DNA of 64,000 nt, from the NCBI GenBank assembly GCA_016212085.1, contig JACRHL010000006.1, forward strand, positions 62,001 to 126,000. The letters are read 5' to 3'. The position numbers and the translations under genes were made by a program. Origin of the DNA: Nitrospirota bacterium. GTDB lineage: Bacteria > Nitrospirota > JACRHL01. This document shows, piece by piece, positions 1 through 10,682 of this stretch. The notes below the pieces were generated by a model. The model was not told where the DNA came from and did no database searches. It was given only the letters and a program-made list of their open reading frames with translations. Position 1 is the first letter of the stretch, and each line of letters starts with the position of its first letter.

Positions 1-614
1 GCGACCTGTCCGAGTCGCAGCGCCACCACTACCTTGAGGTGATCCTGCGCGAGGCGAAGCGCATGGACCGCTTCCTGGACGGGGTGATGGAGCTGGTGCG
101 GGCGGGCGAGGTCAACCCGGAGCAGCGCGACGTGGACGCCTTCGTGGCCGAATCCGTCGAGCGCTTCCGCCCCACCGCCAACGGCAAGGGGGTGGGCATG
201 CGCCTGGAGCTGAACGCGGGCTCCGTCGCCTGGCTCGACTCGGACAAGCTCCGGAGGGCCCTCTGCCACGTGCTGGACAACGCCCTGAAGGCGCTGCCCG
301 CCGGCGGCGAGATCCGCGTGCGCACCGAGCGCTGCGCCTACCCCGTGGAGGGCAGCGCCGTGGACGGCGTGTGCATCCAGGTGCGCGACACGGGCGACGG
401 CATCCCCGAGGCCATGCTGGACAGCCTGTTCAAGCCGTTCATCTCCGGCCGCGACGGCGGCCGCGGCCTGGGCCTGTCCACCGCCTACCGCACCCTGCGC
501 GGCCACGGCGGCACGCTGCTGGCCCACAACCCGCCGGACGGCGGGGCGGAGTTCACCCTGTTCCTGCCGGAATCTCCCGGGCGATCCGGCGCGCCTCGGT
601 CACCCAGCCGCTGA
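1..614 (+). CDS. Sensor histidine kinase, C-terminal part (5' end outside window)
   Basis: The frame is open to the window edge, so only about 204 C-terminal residues are present. They cover the end of the dimerisation/phosphoacceptor helix region and a complete HATPase domain. Visible landmarks are an N-box-like segment (HVLDNALKALP), a G1 box (DTGDGIP), an F box (LFKPFISG) and a G2 box (GRGLGLSTAY). The spacing resembles NtrB/AtoS-type kinases, which often pair with sigma-54 activators; that link is inference. The phosphoacceptor histidine, sensor domain and any partner regulator lie upstream of the window. The last 62 bases overlap the 3' end of the convergent pepF gene. Confidence 0.85.
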   Translation, partial: DLSESQRHHYLEVILREAKRMDRFLDGVMELVRAGEVNPEQRDVDAFVAESVERFRPTANGKGVGMRLELNAGSVAWLDSDKLRRALCHVLDNALKALPAGGEIRVRTERCAYPVEGSAVDGVCIQVRDTGDGIPEAMLDSLFKPFISGRDGGRGLGLSTAYRTLRGHGGTLLAHNPPDGGAEFTLFLPESPGRSGAPRSPSR

Positions 615-2358
615 TCACGCCCAGGCCCCCCTGCCAGAAGCCGGGGGCGGTGATGTCGACGCCCACCTTGGCCAGCAGCGCCTCCGGCCGCTCGCAGCCG
701 CCGGCGGCGAGCAGCTCCAGGTAGCGCGGCGCGAAGGCCTCGCCCTCCTCCAGGTAGCGGGCATACAGGGCCAGCACCAGCAGCTCGCCAAAGGCGTAGG
801 CGTAGCAGTAGAACGGCGTGTGCACGAAGTGGGGGATGTAGCGCCACCACCCCGCATAGCCGTCGCGCAGGGTCAGGGAGTTGCCGAACATGGGGCGGTT
901 GGCGGCCATCCACAGCGCGCTCATGCGCGCGTCGGACAGCTCGCCCTCGGTGCGCCGGGCGTGGTGCAGGGCCTGCTCGAAGCGGGTCATGACCGTCTGC
1001 CGGAACACGGTGGCGCAGGTGTCCTCGAGCTTGCCGCACAGCAGGGCCAGGGCGCCCTCCGGGTCCGCCTGGCGCTCCCGGAGGGCGGAGAACACCAGCA
1101 TCTCCCCGAACACGCTGGCGGTCTCGGCGGTGGTAAGCGGCGTGTTGCCGCCAAAGTAGCCGCGCTCCCGGGCCAGGAACTGGTGCACGCCGTGGCCCAG
1201 CTCGTGGGCCAGGGTCATCACGTCGCGCGGGCGGCCCAGGTAGTTCATGAACACATAGGGGTGGGCGGACGGCACCACCGAGTGCGAGAACGCCCCGCCG
1301 CGCTTGCCCGGCCTGGGCTCGGCGTCGATCCAGCGCCGGTCGAAGAACATTTGCGCGATGTCGGCCATGCGCGGCGAAAAGGCCCGGAAGCTGTCGAGCA
1401 CGATGGCCTGGGCGTCGGCGAAGGGGATGGTCTCCGCCGCCACCCGCATGGGGGCGTAGCGGTCGTAGTCGTACAGGGTGTCCAGGCCCAGCAGGGAGCG
1501 CTTCAGGCCGTAGTAGTCGTGCACGGTGGGCATGGCGCCGTCCACGGCGTCGAGGAGGGCATCGACGCTGGCGCCGGAGATCTCGTTGGCCAGGTTGCGG
1601 GCCGCCATGGGGGCCGGATAATCGCGGATCTTGTCGTCGGAGGCGTGGTCCGCCACCAGCGTGTTGAAGATGTACGAGAGCAGTGGCGCCTCCCGCTCCA
1701 GCCCGTCCGTCAGGGCGTCGGCGGCGGCCTTTCGGGTGTCGCGGTCCGGGTGGTAGAGGCGCGACAGGGTCTCCTCCTCCGACAGTTGCTCGGTCTCGCC
1801 GTCCAGGGTGGAGTGGAAGCGCATGCGCGCCAGGGTCTGGTCGAACAGGCGGCCGAAGGCGCTGGCGCCGGTGTTGGCCTTCAGGTCGAGGATCACCTCC
1901 TCGCCCTCCGTGCGGCGGTGCGGGCGGTAGTCGCGCTCCCGCTCCAGGTAGTGGCGGTAGCGCGCCAGCGGCGGCGCGTCCAGCAGCGGCCCGGCCTGCG
2001 CGTCCGACAGGGCCACCCATTCCAGCTCGAAGAAGATCAGGTGGGAGCGGATGTCGGTGGCGGTCTCGCGGGCGCGGGTGACCAGGGCGCCGTGGGCGGG
2101 GGCCTGGGTGTCGGCGGCAAAGGCCAGGTCCGCATGGCTGACCGCCAGGCCCACCCCCTCATAAATGGCCTCCAGCTCGATGACCGCCTCCAGCAGCGCC
2201 GCCGCGTCCAGCAGGCCGCCGCCCAGTTTGCCCCGGTAGCGGGCCTCGAAGGCCTTGGCGCGGCCCATGAGGGCCGACAGGTCGCGGTCGATGGCGGGGT
2301 CGTCCACCCCCGCGTACAGGTCGGTCAGGTCCCAGGTGATTCCGGCGGCGTGGGGCAT
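553..2358 (-). CDS. pepF: Oligoendopeptidase F (M3 family zinc metallopeptidase)
   Basis: A 601-residue cytoplasmic zinc oligopeptidase of the M3B family, the usual length for PepF. The zinc site HELGH is at residues 385-389. The C-terminal half holds the conserved substrate-pocket segments around YCYAYAFGELL. The family cleaves short peptides of roughly 7-17 residues and is thought to serve peptide turnover. The ATG at 2358 (MPHAAGITWDL) is chosen because GGAG lies 7 nt upstream and family homology begins there; the open frame runs further upstream without conserved residues. Its 3' end overlaps the convergent sensor kinase. The divergent neighbour is moaB, with about 160 bp between the starts. 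Confidence 0.93.
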   Translation of the reverse strand: MPHAAGITWDLTDLYAGVDDPAIDRDLSALMGRAKAFEARYRGKLGGGLLDAAALLEAVIELEAIYEGVGLAVSHADLAFAADTQAPAHGALVTRARETATDIRSHLIFFELEWVALSDAQAGPLLDAPPLARYRHYLERERDYRPHRRTEGEEVILDLKANTGASAFGRLFDQTLARMRFHSTLDGETEQLSEEETLSRLYHPDRDTRKAAADALTDGLEREAPLLSYIFNTLVADHASDDKIRDYPAPMAARNLANEISGASVDALLDAVDGAMPTVHDYYGLKRSLLGLDTLYDYDRYAPMRVAAETIPFADAQAIVLDSFRAFSPRMADIAQMFFDRRWIDAEPRPGKRGGAFSHSVVPSAHPYVFMNYLGRPRDVMTLAHELGHGVHQFLARERGYFGGNTPLTTAETASVFGEMLVFSALRERQADPEGALALLCGKLEDTCATVFRQTVMTRFEQALHHARRTEGELSDARMSALWMAANRPMFGNSLTLRDGYAGWWRYIPHFVHTPFYCYAYAFGELLVLALYARYLEEGEAFAPRYLELLAAGGCERPEALLAKVGVDITAPGFWQGGLGVISGWVTEARRIAREIPAGTG

Positions 2359-2516
2359 CGTGTCTCCATGCAAAGGGGTGGGGGCGGGCGCGCCCGCCCC
2401 ATTGTGCCACAGGGCGGGGCGGGGCGGCCTTGCCCGGCTTTCGGGGCTGCCCATATAATTCCAAAAGGACGCGGCCGTTCCGGTCCCGCGCCTGCTTTCC
2501 GTTCCGGGGGGAACCC

Positions 2517-3017
2517 ATGGCCCACACGCAACACAAAGCCCATGCCAAGCAGCCGGTGCGGGCGCGGGTGCTCACCTGCTCCGACAGCCGCACCCCGGAG
2601 ACCGACCACAGCGGCCGGCTGATCCGCGAGCGCCTGGAGAAGGACGGCCACACGGTGCTGGGCCACGCCATCGTGCCCGACGAGCCGGAGCAGATCCGCG
2701 AGCGGCTGGCCACCTGGATGGCCGACGGCGAGACCCAGGTGATCATCATCAACGGCGGCACCGGCATCAGCCCCAGGGACAGCACCTACGAGGTGGTCGA
2801 CCGGCTGCTCGGCAAGCGCATCGACGGCTTTGGCGAGCTGTTCCGCCACCTGAGCTTCCAGGAGATCGGCAGCGCCGCCATGATGAGCCGGGCGGTGGCC
2901 GGGCTGTGCGGCCAGTGCATCCTCATCTCGGTGCCCGGCTCCGAGAACGCGGTGCGCCTGGCCATGGAACAACTGATCCTGCCCGAACTGCGCCACATGG
3001 CGTGGCTGGCGGGCTGA
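2517..3017 (+). CDS. moaB: Molybdenum cofactor biosynthesis protein B
   Basis: A 166-residue MoaB/MogA-fold protein (family about 170 aa). MoaB-type proteins adenylylate molybdopterin or act in the molybdenum insertion branch of cofactor synthesis. Visible motifs are the N-terminal LTCSDSRT, the MPT-binding GGTGISPRD loop and the late SVPGSENAV segment. The start is ATG 2517, preceded by a run of G plus AA (GGGGGGAA). No other moa gene is nearby, so the rest of the pathway must be elsewhere. A rhodanese-like gene follows 59 bp downstream on the same strand. Confidence 0.92.
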   Translation: MAHTQHKAHAKQPVRARVLTCSDSRTPETDHSGRLIRERLEKDGHTVLGHAIVPDEPEQIRERLATWMADGETQVIIINGGTGISPRDSTYEVVDRLLGKRIDGFGELFRHLSFQEIGSAAMMSRAVAGLCGQCILISVPGSENAVRLAMEQLILPELRHMAWLAG

Positions 3018-3076
3018 CCGGGCGCCCCCGGCGCCCCCGGCGCCATCCACCAACCCTGGCAAACCCCATAGACACC

Positions 3077-3400
3077 ATGAAAATCAACCGCTCCTGCGAG
3101 GAGATCAAGGCCCGCCTGGACAGTGGCGACGAACTGTTCCTGCTGGACGTGCGCGAGCCGTCGGAGCGCGCCTTCTGCGCCATCGGCGGCAGCGCCCACA
3201 TCCCCATGGGCGAGATCCCCGCGCGCCTGGCCGAGCTGGACCGGGACCGGGAGATCGTCGTGTACTGCCACCACGGCGTGCGCAGCTTCCAGGTGGCCGC
3301 CTTCCTGGTGGGGCGCGGCTTCGGCAGGGTGGTGAACCTGGCCGGCGGCATCGACGCCTGGTCGCTCTCCATCGACCCCAGCGTTCCGCGCTACGGCTGA
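3077..3400 (+). CDS. Rhodanese-like domain sulfurtransferase
   Basis: A single-domain rhodanese of 107 residues. The active-site loop is YCHHGVRS with the catalytic cysteine at residue 64, matching the CxxGxR pattern of active sulfurtransferases. The conserved N-terminal LLDVREPSE and C-terminal LAGGIDAW segments are present. Such proteins carry persulfide sulfur for cofactor or tRNA thiolation, or for detoxification; the acceptor cannot be read here. Its TGA stop overlaps the ATG of the following glycosyltransferase by one base (TGATG), so the two are translationally coupled. Confidence 0.9.
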   Translation: MKINRSCEEIKARLDSGDELFLLDVREPSERAFCAIGGSAHIPMGEIPARLAELDRDREIVVYCHHGVRSFQVAAFLVGRGFGRVVNLAGGIDAWSLSIDPSVPRYG

Positions 3401-4587
3401 TGCCGGCGCCGGCGGCCCAGCGGGACCAGGGCGGCCGGCCGCCGCGCATCTGCTATTTCGGCACCTATTCCGACCAGCAGGGCTACCCCATGAACCGGGT
3501 ACTGCTGGCGGGGCTCGCGGCCGCCGGCGCCCAGGTGATCCCGTGCCACGAGCGGGTGTTCGCCGACGCCGCCGACAAGATGGCCGGGGTGGGGCGGGGG
3601 GGGCTGGGCCGTGCCCTGCGCCTGGCCGCCGCCTGGCTGCGGCTGGCCCGCAAGTTTGCGGCCCTGCCGGATTATGACGTGCTGGTGGTGGGCTACCTGG
3701 GCCACCTGGACATCTTCCTGGCGCGCTTCCTGGGGCTGTTCCGGCCCCGCCCGGTGGTGCTGAACGCCCTCATCTCCCTGCACGACACGGTGGTGACCGA
3801 CCGGGGCCTGGTGCGGCCGGGCACGCTTGCCGCCCGCACCCTGGCCTGGATCGACCGCACGGCGTTCCGGCTGGCGGACCGGGTGCTGATCGACACCCAC
3901 GCCCACGGCCGCTTTCTGGCGGCGCGCCACGGCATCCCCGCGCACAAGTGGCTGCGGGTGCCCGTGGGGGCCGACCCGGAGGGGCTGCCGGACGATCCGC
4001 CCCCGGCGCCGGGGGGCGATCCGCTCACGGTGCTCTACTTCGGCACCTACATCGCCCTGCACGGCGTGCCCACCATCCTCGACGCCGCCCGGCGCCTGGC
4101 GGACCGGCGCGACATCCGCTTCGTGCTGGTGGGGCGCGGCCAGGAGCTGGACGCCATGCGCGCCCTGGCGGACGGGCAGCCCAACATCACATTCGATCCG
4201 CGCTGGGTGGCGCGCGCGGAGCTGCTGGGCATCATCGCCGGGGCCGACCTGGTGCTGGGTGTGTTCGGAAGCGGCGGCAAGGCGGGCCGGGTGGTGCCGT
4301 GCAAGGTGTTCGACGGCCTGGCCATGGCGCGCCCGGTGATCACGGCGGACACGGAAGCGGCGCGGGAGTTCCTGACGGACGCGAACGCGGTCCTGGTGCC
4401 CCCCGGCGACGGCGCCGCCCTGGCGCGGGCCATCGCCGCCCTGGCGGACGACCCGGTGCGGCGGGCGGCGCTGGCGGCGGCGGGGCACGCACTGTTCCGC
4501 TCCACCTTCGACGCCCGGCGCATCGGCGCCGACCTGCTGGCGGCGCTGGCGGACGGCGAACTGGCCCGGACGCGGCGCCGCGCCTGA
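3400..4587 (+). CDS. Glycosyltransferase family 4-like protein
   Basis: A 395-residue cytosolic GT-B glycosyltransferase. The N-terminal domain begins RICYFGTYSDQQGYPMNR. A mid-protein VPVGAD turn is followed by a second domain starting LTVLYFGTY. The family nucleotide-sugar site is represented by VVPCKVFDGLAMARPVI, with the acceptor or donor contact regions around it. Donor and acceptor sugars cannot be inferred. It shares a 1-base stop/start overlap with the rhodanese gene. The cell-surface gene group at 19-23.5 kb may use its product, but that is inference. Confidence 0.88.
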   Translation: MPAPAAQRDQGGRPPRICYFGTYSDQQGYPMNRVLLAGLAAAGAQVIPCHERVFADAADKMAGVGRGGLGRALRLAAAWLRLARKFAALPDYDVLVVGYLGHLDIFLARFLGLFRPRPVVLNALISLHDTVVTDRGLVRPGTLAARTLAWIDRTAFRLADRVLIDTHAHGRFLAARHGIPAHKWLRVPVGADPEGLPDDPPPAPGGDPLTVLYFGTYIALHGVPTILDAARRLADRRDIRFVLVGRGQELDAMRALADGQPNITFDPRWVARAELLGIIAGADLVLGVFGSGGKAGRVVPCKVFDGLAMARPVITADTEAAREFLTDANAVLVPPGDGAALARAIAALADDPVRRAALAAAGHALFRSTFDARRIGADLLAALADGELARTRRRA

Positions 4588-4649
4588 AAACAGCACAAAA
4601 TACGCAGCCGTGCCGGGAAATCGTCGCCGACGGCGTTCGGCCGGTGGCG

Positions 4650-4669
4650 TGTGGGTAGAAATTTGCCCA
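4650..4669. promoter_or_regulatory. 20-bp inverted-repeat operator candidate, copy 1
   Basis: The plus-strand sequence is TGTGGGTAGAAATTTGCCCA. Read on the minus strand it matches the copy upstream of the second TSP3 module at all positions except the 5-nt centre (TGGGCAA-N5-TACCCACA). The core TGGGYA-N6/7-TRCCCA is near-palindromic, as expected for a dimeric regulator site. It lies about 130 bp upstream of the sigma-54 -24 element, a usual position for an enhancer-binding activator. The cognate protein is unknown. Confidence 0.55.
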
Positions 4670-4729
4670 TATCGGGACGCCACGGCCGTGACCCATCGGC
4701 GGGTTTCGAGCGGCGGGCCGGATTTTTTT

Positions 4730-4763
4730 CCGGCAAAACGCGGACTATCCCGGCAAAAGGCGG
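4730..4763 (+). promoter_or_regulatory. Tandem 14-bp direct repeats, possible activator sites
   Basis: CCGGCAAAACGCGG (4730-4743) and CCGGCAAAAGGCGG (4750-4763) differ at one base and are spaced 20 bp start to start, close to two helical turns. They sit just upstream of the sigma-54 promoter. No equivalent pair was recognised upstream of module 2, so their role is tentative. Confidence 0.35.
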
Positions 4764-4795
4764 CCAGGGCCGTGTTTTGCATGAAAACGTGCAAA

Positions 4796-4812
4796 CTGGT
4801 CCGGTGCTTGCA
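4796..4812 (+). promoter_or_regulatory. Sigma-54 (-24/-12) promoter candidate, module 1
   Basis: CTGGTCCGGTGCTTGCA has GG at 4798-4799 and GC at 4810-4811 with exactly 10 bases between, the invariant sigma-54 spacing, and a TTGCA -12 element. The predicted transcription start is near 4822, leaving a leader of about 70 nt to the lipoprotein start. The module 2 copy (11131-11147) has the same CTGGT and CTTGCA blocks. Confidence 0.55.
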
Positions 4813-4893
4813 TAAGTTTTTATCTCTCACCAGGCAGGGAACGGCATGGTGTCCATGGCGTAACGGCTTGCGGTACATCGGAGGGTGGATTTG

Positions 4894-5154
4894 GTGATCA
4901 ATACAAGGCGCCGGACGGCGCACTCCATCGATCGGCCGGGCGTGCGCGCCGCGGCGGCTGCGGGATTGGCCCTGGCGCTGCTGCTGGGGGCCTGCGGCGG
5001 CGGTGGCGGCGGCACGGGCGACACCGTTCCGGCGCCCGCCGGCGGCCCCAGCACCCTGAACCCGAGCGACACGGTCAGTGGCGGCCCGGCGGGGCCCGGC
5101 GGCACATCCAGCGCCGGCCACGATGCGGTGGTGACGGACGGGACGCTCTACTGA
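4894..5154 (+). CDS. Small lipoprotein of TSP3 module 1
   Basis: About 86 residues. A basic N-terminus and a hydrophobic stretch end in the lipobox LLGAC, then a poly-Gly linker and a short Pro/Gly/Ser-rich tail ending in LY. It has no known family. The paralogue at 11218-11499 shares the pattern GGPSxLxPxDTVSGG...GHDxxVV...LY, so the tail is under selection. The GTG at 4894 is preferred because GGAGG lies 8-9 nt upstream; TTG 4891 and GTG 4885 are alternatives. The giant TSP3 gene starts 14-35 bp downstream and is very likely co-transcribed, suggesting this lipoprotein helps anchor or export it (inference). Confidence 0.75.
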   Translation: MINTRRRTAHSIDRPGVRAAAAAGLALALLLGACGGGGGGTGDTVPAPAGGPSTLNPSDTVSGGPAGPGGTSSAGHDAVVTDGTLY

Positions 5155-5168
5155 CCGCCACGGCGGTC

Positions 5169-8100
5169 TTGGACGGGATTGGGACCGATGCGGTGAAGGC
5201 GGGATCGCACAGCCTGTGTTCGCCGGGGTGGAATCTCCGCCGTGCGCCGCGTGGCGTCCTGGGCGCGCTCGCCATCCTGTTCGCCATCGTCGTGCTCGGC
5301 GCCGCCCCGGCCGCCCACGCCGCCCAGCCGGTGGTGGACGACCCCACCTTCATCCTCCAGCGCGGCACCTTCGCGGCCCCGGCGGGCGACATGGACCTGC
5401 TGCTGCTGCGCGAGACCGCCTTCACCGCCATCAGCCTGGCTGGCTGGGTCAACGAGGACCCCAACCAGAATGTGGTCAAGAACAGCCAGACCAGCGCCGG
5501 CCAGTACACCTGCCTGCAGTCGCTGCTGGTGCGCTTTTACGATGCCAACCAGGTCACCCTGTTCCGCACCAGCGCGGGCCGCATCACCCTCAACGGGCCG
5601 GCCTCGGTCACCTTCGCGGGGGCCATCGCCGACGTGCAGATCGGCGACGACAGCCGGCTGTCCGGCGGCCGCAAGCCGGACAACGTGCTGGCGTGGAGCG
5701 ACGCGCTGTTCCAGTCCACCCAGGTGGCGGCGGTGCTGCGCAACGCCCCGCTCCGGCGCCTGGAGCTGGCGGGCCAGTCCACCGACCTGGTGCAGTTCTC
5801 CGCCGACCTCCGCAGCGTGGACTTCCGGCTGGGCACCGCCACCGGCGCGGACGACTTCCGCCTGCTGATCGACTACGGCCCCAACTGCACCGGCGCCGCC
5901 GGCTTTCCGGAGGGGGTGAGTTTCGACATCGCCCTCACGGACAACATCGCCACCACCAAGGGCATCGTGGTGGGCGCCACCGAGTATGGCGAGGCGGTGC
6001 AGCTGCGCGGCGTGCCCCTCACCAGCGTGGGGCTGAACCCGCTAGTGCAGGCGCCGGTGCGCATCCCGGACGTGCAGTTCTACGCCCATACCCGCGCCCG
6101 CGACACCAACCCCCTGTACGGCGGCGATGACGACAACTTCGGTGAGTATTTCGTGGTGGTGGACCCGGCCGTCGCCGATGGCAACCCTGCCACGCCCGAC
6201 TTTTTCATCTGGATCAACGACGCCGACCACGACGCGGCGTCGAACGCGGCCTCCGGAACCGACGATTACACCTTTACGGGCGCCTCGCCCGCCACCCTGT
6301 TCGAGTACCTCCTGTTCGGCGGCACCGGCGCGCGCCTGAGCGACGACATGGTGGTGCCGGCCCCCGGCGGCAACGCCGACCCGCCGGACAACCTGGGCGA
6401 CAGGAACCCCGTCAACGACTTCCTCGGCACCCCGGTCGACATCAATCCCGGCGCCGCCACCACCCTGCGCACCGATCTGGACAGCACCCTGCTGAAGGAC
6501 CAGGACTGGATCATGATCCCGGTGGACATGGATGCCAACCCCGGCGACCCCCTGCCGCCGGGCACCGACCTGGCCAACGCCTTCGGCGCCGGCAAGATGG
6601 CCTACAAGCTGGTGGTGGACGGCCGCGACGTGCGCGGCGTGGCGCCGGCGGGCAAGGCCATGGGCTTCAACCGCTACCAGATCGACGTGTCGCGCTCCAC
6701 CGCCGACATGAACTGGGGCGACTGCCAGGGCAACTACGTGGTGAACTGCGTGCTCGCCGGCGCCTACGAGTTCACCTTCGCCGGCCGCCCGGACTCCCAG
6801 CTGCCGACCCTCACCAACACCCTCATCACTGTGCCGCCGCTCGCCAACCCGGCGGTGGCCATCCAGACCCTCGACCTGGACGAGCGCGCCGGCAACGGCA
6901 GCAGCGTCCCCGCCGTGTCCGCCGCCCTGACGCTGCCGGACGGCACCGCGATCGGCGAGGGCGGTACCTTCGAGAGCGGCAACCAGATGGACGCGCGGGG
7001 AGACTGGCTGTGGAGCAGCATGGCCCAGCCGGAACGCGCCTCGTCCCTGTTCCCCTCCGATGCCGATTATGCCCACTGCGGGCCGGGCGCCACCAAGGTG
7101 GCCGCCAACCCGGCGGTATGCTTCGATTCCACCGGCCGCCTGGGCGTGTGGCAGCTCGCCGTCGACCCGGTGGCGTCCAACAACCCCTATGGCCTGCGCG
7201 TGTTCGGCGACAACCGGCCGCTGCTCATGGTGCCCGCGCCGGACACCCCGGACATCGACCAGGACGGCATTGTCGACGTGCTCGACAACTGCCCCGTCAC
7301 CCCCAACCCGAACCAGCTCGACACGGACGGCGACGGCATCGGCGACCTGTGCGACAACTGCCCCGCCGTGGCCAACCCAGGTCAGGTGGATGCCAACGCC
7401 GACGGCGTGGGCGATGCCTGCCAGGCCACCGGCGCCGACACGGACAACGACGGCATCCTGGACGACGGCGACGGCAGCGGCTCGCCCCTGGACAACCTCT
7501 GCAAGGGCGGCAACGCCCTGGTGTGCGACGACAACTGCGTGACCGTGCCCAACACCGGCCAGGCCGACACGGACTGGGACGGCATCGGCGACGCGTGCGA
7601 CCCGGACATCGACGGCGACGGCATCCCCAACGGCCTGGACAACTGCCCGACCATCGTCAATCCCGGCCAGGCGGACCAGGACGGCGACGGCATCGGCGAC
7701 GTGTGCGACCCGGATCAGGACGGCGACGGCGTGGCCAACGGCATCGACAACTGCCCCATCGATGGCAACCCCGGCCAGGAGAACAACGACGCCGCCGACA
7801 ACGCCACCTGGTGCGCCACCTGCCCCTATCCGGCCGACACCCTGGGCGACGTGTGCGACACGGACGACGACAACGACGGCGTGGCGGACACCGTGGACAA
7901 TTGCCCGCTGGTGCCCAACCTCAACCAACTCGACACCAACAACGACGGCATCGGCGACGCCTGCGCCACCGACAAGGACGGCGACGGCGTCCTGGACGGC
8001 GTGGACAACTGCCCGGCCACCCCCAACGCGGACCAGCGCGACACGGACGGCGATGGCACGGGCGACGCCTGCGACCCGGACGACGACAACGACGGCGTGG

Positions 8101-10682
8101 TGGACGCCGTGGACAACTGCCCGCTCACCGTCAACCCGAACCAGGCCGACAACGACCAGGACGGCCTGGGCGACGCCTGCGACCCGGACGACGACAACGA
8201 CGGCATCCCCGACACCACCGACAACTGCCCCATGCACGCCAACCCCGACCAGGCGGACCGGGATGGCGACACCATCGGCGACGCCTGCGACCCGGACCTG
8301 GACGGCGACGGCGTGCTGAACGGCACCGACAACTGCCCGCTCATCCCCAACGTGGACCAGCGCGACACGGACGGCGACGGCCAGGGCGACGCCTGCGACC
8401 CGGACGACGACAACGACACGATCCCCGACGCCTCCGACAACTGCCCCGTGAACGCCAACCCGGCCCAGGCGGACCTGGAGGGCGACGCCATCGGCGACGC
8501 CTGCGACCCGGACCTGGACGGCGACGGCGTGGGCAACGCCACCGACAACTGCCCGGTGAACGCCAACCCCGATCAGGCCGACCTGGATGCGGACGGCATC
8601 GGCGACGCGTGTGACCCGGACGTGGATGGCGACGGCATCCCCAACACCACCGACAACTGCCCGCGGGTGCCCAACCCGGACCAGTCGGACGTGGATGCGG
8701 ACGGCATCGGCGACGCCTGCGACACCACTAGCCAGGACACGGATGGTGACGGCATCCTGGACAGCGTGGACAACTGCCCGTTCATCCCCAACCTTGACCA
8801 GGCGGACACGGACGGCGACGGCAGCGGCGACGTGTGCGACCCGGACGACGACAACGACACGATTCCCGACGCCGCCGACAACTGCCCGCTCACGCCCAAC
8901 CCGCACCAGAACGACAACGACGCGGACGGCATCGGCGATCTGTGCGACCCGGACGACGACAACGACGGCATCGCCGACATGGCCGACAACTGCCCGCTCA
9001 CCTTTAACCCGGACCAGGCCGACGGCGACAGTGACGGCATCGGCGACGCCTGCGACGGGGACAGCGACAACGACGGCGTTCCCGACACCACCGACAACTG
9101 CCCGGTCACCCCCAATCCGGATCAGGCGGACTGCGACAACGACGGCATCGGCGACGCCTGCGACGGGGACAGCGACAACGACGGCATCCCCGACGCCACC
9201 GACAACTGCCCGCGTATCGCCAACCCGGACCAGCAGGACCGCGACCGGGACGGCAGCGGCGACGTATGCGACCCGGACGACGACAACGACACGGTGCCCG
9301 ACACCACCGACAACTGCCCGCACACCCCCAATGTGACCCAGGCGGACCAGGACGGCGACGGCATCGGCGATGCCTGCGACGGGGATGGCGACAGCGACGG
9401 CATCGGCGATGCGGCGGACAACTGCCCGCTGGCGTTCAACCCGAACCAGAAGGACGGCGACCACGACGGCCTGGGCGACCTGTGTGATCCGTGCCCGTTC
9501 GACCCGCAGAACGACCTGGACGGCGACGGGGTGTGCGAGCAATACGACAACTGCCCCACGCTCCACAACCCGGACCAGGCGGACACGGACGGGCCGCGCG
9601 GCGACGGGGTGGGTGACGCCTGCGACGTCTGCCCCTCCAACTACAACCCGCCGGCGGACCTGGACGACGATGGCCTGGTGGACAACCAGGACGAGGCGGT
9701 GTGCCGCTACACGGACACGGACCGCGACCGGGTGCCGGACGAGATCGACAACTGCGTGCGCGCCGCCAACGGCGACCAGGCGGACGCGGACCACGACGGC
9801 GTGGGCGACGCCTGCGACACCTGCGCCGCCGTCGCCAACCCGGCCCAGCACGACAGCGACCACGACGGCGTGGGCGACGCCTGCGACACCTGCATCGGCG
9901 ATTCCGGCTGCGACGTGGACCACGACGGCATCGGCGACGACCGGGACAACTGCCCGCAGCGCTTCAATCCGGATCAGGCCGACGGCGACCGCGACGGCGT
10001 GGGCGACCCGTGCGACAACGCCGACAACCATAACCCCGATCAGGGCGACCGGGACGGCGACGGCGTGGGCGACGTATCCGACTCCTGCCCGGACGACGCG
10101 GACGGCAGCCAGTCCGACATGGACGGCGACGGCGCGGGCGACGTGTGCGACAACTGCGAGACGGTGCCCAACCCGAGCCAGGCCGACGCCGACGGCGACG
10201 GCGTGGGCGACGCCTGCGGCCACCTGGACGACGACGGCGACGGCATCGCCAACGACGCGGACAACTGCCCCGAATGGCCCAACCCGCGCCAGGACGATCG
10301 GGACGGCGACCATATCGGCGACTCCTGCGACCTGTGCCCGTCCACGCCCAACCCCACGGGTACCCACTTCCAGAGCGGCCAGGACGACCACGACCACGAC
10401 GGCCTCCCCGACGTGTGCGACGCCGACCTGGACAACGACGGCATCGTGGACCGGGAAGACCTGGACGGCGACGGCTACGCCGACCGCATCGACCTGGACG
10501 TGGACAACGACGGCGTTCCCAACTGGGCCGACACGGACGACCGCGACGACGACCAGGACGGGCACTCGCATCGCAAGGGCGACCGTGGCGACGAGGACAA
10601 GGGCAGCCATAACTGGAAACTCGATCACGCCGATAAGAAGGACAATGACTTCGACGGCGACCGGGATGAGGACACCCAGTAG
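5169..10682 (+). CDS. Giant secreted thrombospondin type 3 repeat protein 1
   Basis: About 1837 residues. A signal peptide runs to about residue 53 (hydrophobic core, then AAHA cleavage region). An N-terminal region of about 640 residues shows no family I recognise. From about residue 694 to near the end runs an array of acidic TSP3 repeats of the form DxDxDGxxDxxDNCPxxxNPxQ, roughly thirty units judging by length. TSP3 repeats bind Ca2+ through the Asp residues and are cross-braced by the paired Cys. The C-terminus is a charged tail ([11 protein letters not shown], then [11 protein letters not shown]) shared with the paralogue. There is no PEP-CTERM, LPXTG or autotransporter domain. The start is uncertain: TTG 5169 or GTG 5190, neither with a good ribosome site. 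Likely an extracellular or surface structural protein. Confidence 0.88.
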   Translation: MDGIGTDAVKAGSHSLCSPGWNLRRAPRGVLGALAILFAIVVLGAAPAAHAAQPVVDDPTFILQRGTFAAPAGDMDLLLLRETAFTAISLAGWVNEDPNQNVVKNSQTSAGQYTCLQSLLVRFYDANQVTLFRTSAGRITLNGPASVTFAGAIADVQIGDDSRLSGGRKPDNVLAWSDALFQSTQVAAVLRNAPLRRLELAGQSTDLVQFSADLRSVDFRLGTATGADDFRLLIDYGPNCTGAAGFPEGVSFDIALTDNIATTKGIVVGATEYGEAVQLRGVPLTSVGLNPLVQAPVRIPDVQFYAHTRARDTNPLYGGDDDNFGEYFVVVDPAVADGNPATPDFFIWINDADHDAASNAASGTDDYTFTGASPATLFEYLLFGGTGARLSDDMVVPAPGGNADPPDNLGDRNPVNDFLGTPVDINPGAATTLRTDLDSTLLKDQDWIMIPVDMDANPGDPLPPGTDLANAFGAGKMAYKLVVDGRDVRGVAPAGKAMGFNRYQIDVSRSTADMNWGDCQGNYVVNCVLAGAYEFTFAGRPDSQLPTLTNTLITVPPLANPAVAIQTLDLDERAGNGSSVPAVSAALTLPDGTAIGEGGTFESGNQMDARGDWLWSSMAQPERASSLFPSDADYAHCGPGATKVAANPAVCFDSTGRLGVWQLAVDPVASNNPYGLRVFGDNRPLLMVPAPDTPDIDQDGIVDVLDNCPVTPNPNQLDTDGDGIGDLCDNCPAVANPGQVDANADGVGDACQATGADTDNDGILDDGDGSGSPLDNLCKGGNALVCDDNCVTVPNTGQADTDWDGIGDACDPDIDGDGIPNGLDNCPTIVNPGQADQDGDGIGDVCDPDQDGDGVANGIDNCPIDGNPGQENNDAADNATWCATCPYPADTLGDVCDTDDDNDGVADTVDNCPLVPNLNQLDTNNDGIGDACATDKDGDGVLDGVDNCPATPNADQRDTDGDGTGDACDPDDDNDGVVDAVDNCPLTVNPNQADNDQDGLGDACDPDDDNDGIPDTTDNCPMHANPDQADRDGDTIGDACDPDLDGDGVLNGTDNCPLIPNVDQRDTDGDGQGDACDPDDDNDTIPDASDNCPVNANPAQADLEGDAIGDACDPDLDGDGVGNATDNCPVNANPDQADLDADGIGDACDPDVDGDGIPNTTDNCPRVPNPDQSDVDADGIGDACDTTSQDTDGDGILDSVDNCPFIPNLDQADTDGDGSGDVCDPDDDNDTIPDAADNCPLTPNPHQNDNDADGIGDLCDPDDDNDGIADMADNCPLTFNPDQADGDSDGIGDACDGDSDNDGVPDTTDNCPVTPNPDQADCDNDGIGDACDGDSDNDGIPDATDNCPRIANPDQQDRDRDGSGDVCDPDDDNDTVPDTTDNCPHTPNVTQADQDGDGIGDACDGDGDSDGIGDAADNCPLAFNPNQKDGDHDGLGDLCDPCPFDPQNDLDGDGVCEQYDNCPTLHNPDQADTDGPRGDGVGDACDVCPSNYNPPADLDDDGLVDNQDEAVCRYTDTDRDRVPDEIDNCVRAANGDQADADHDGVGDACDTCAAVANPAQHDSDHDGVGDACDTCIGDSGCDVDHDGIGDDRDNCPQRFNPDQADGDRDGVGDPCDNADNHNPDQGDRDGDGVGDVSDSCPDDADGSQSDMDGDGAGDVCDNCETVPNPSQADADGDGVGDACGHLDDDGDGIANDADNCPEWPNPRQDDRDGDHIGDSCDLCPSTPNPTGTHFQSGQDDHDHDGLPDVCDADLDNDGIVDREDLDGDGYADRIDLDVDNDGVPNWADTDDRDDDQDGHSHRKGDRGDEDKGSHNWKLDHADKKDNDFDGDRDEDTQ

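Larger units (their letters stand above)
4588..4893 (+). other. Regulatory leader of TSP3 module 1 (no gene)
   Basis: This 306-bp stretch carries no supported gene. It holds an inverted repeat (4650-4669), a hairpin-like GCCGGA/TCCGGC element around 4715-4734, two 14-bp direct repeats (4730-4743 and 4750-4763) and a sigma-54-type promoter (4796-4812). Base composition is less GC-rich than the flanking genes. Confidence 0.6.

Noticed and set aside
485-2020. 511-codon frame overlapping pepF
   Set aside because: An alternative frame of the same strand as pepF with Arg/Pro/Gly-rich translation; the pepF frame has HELGH and full family similarity.
4600-5121. Minus-strand coding across the TSP3 leader
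   Set aside because: The frame is part of a long antisense shadow and ignores the conserved promoter and lipoprotein features on the plus strand.
7250-10650. Regular short repeats resembling a CRISPR array
   Set aside because: The repeats are in-frame codons for Asp/Gly/Asn/Cys TSP3 units with no non-repetitive spacers of constant length and no cas genes.
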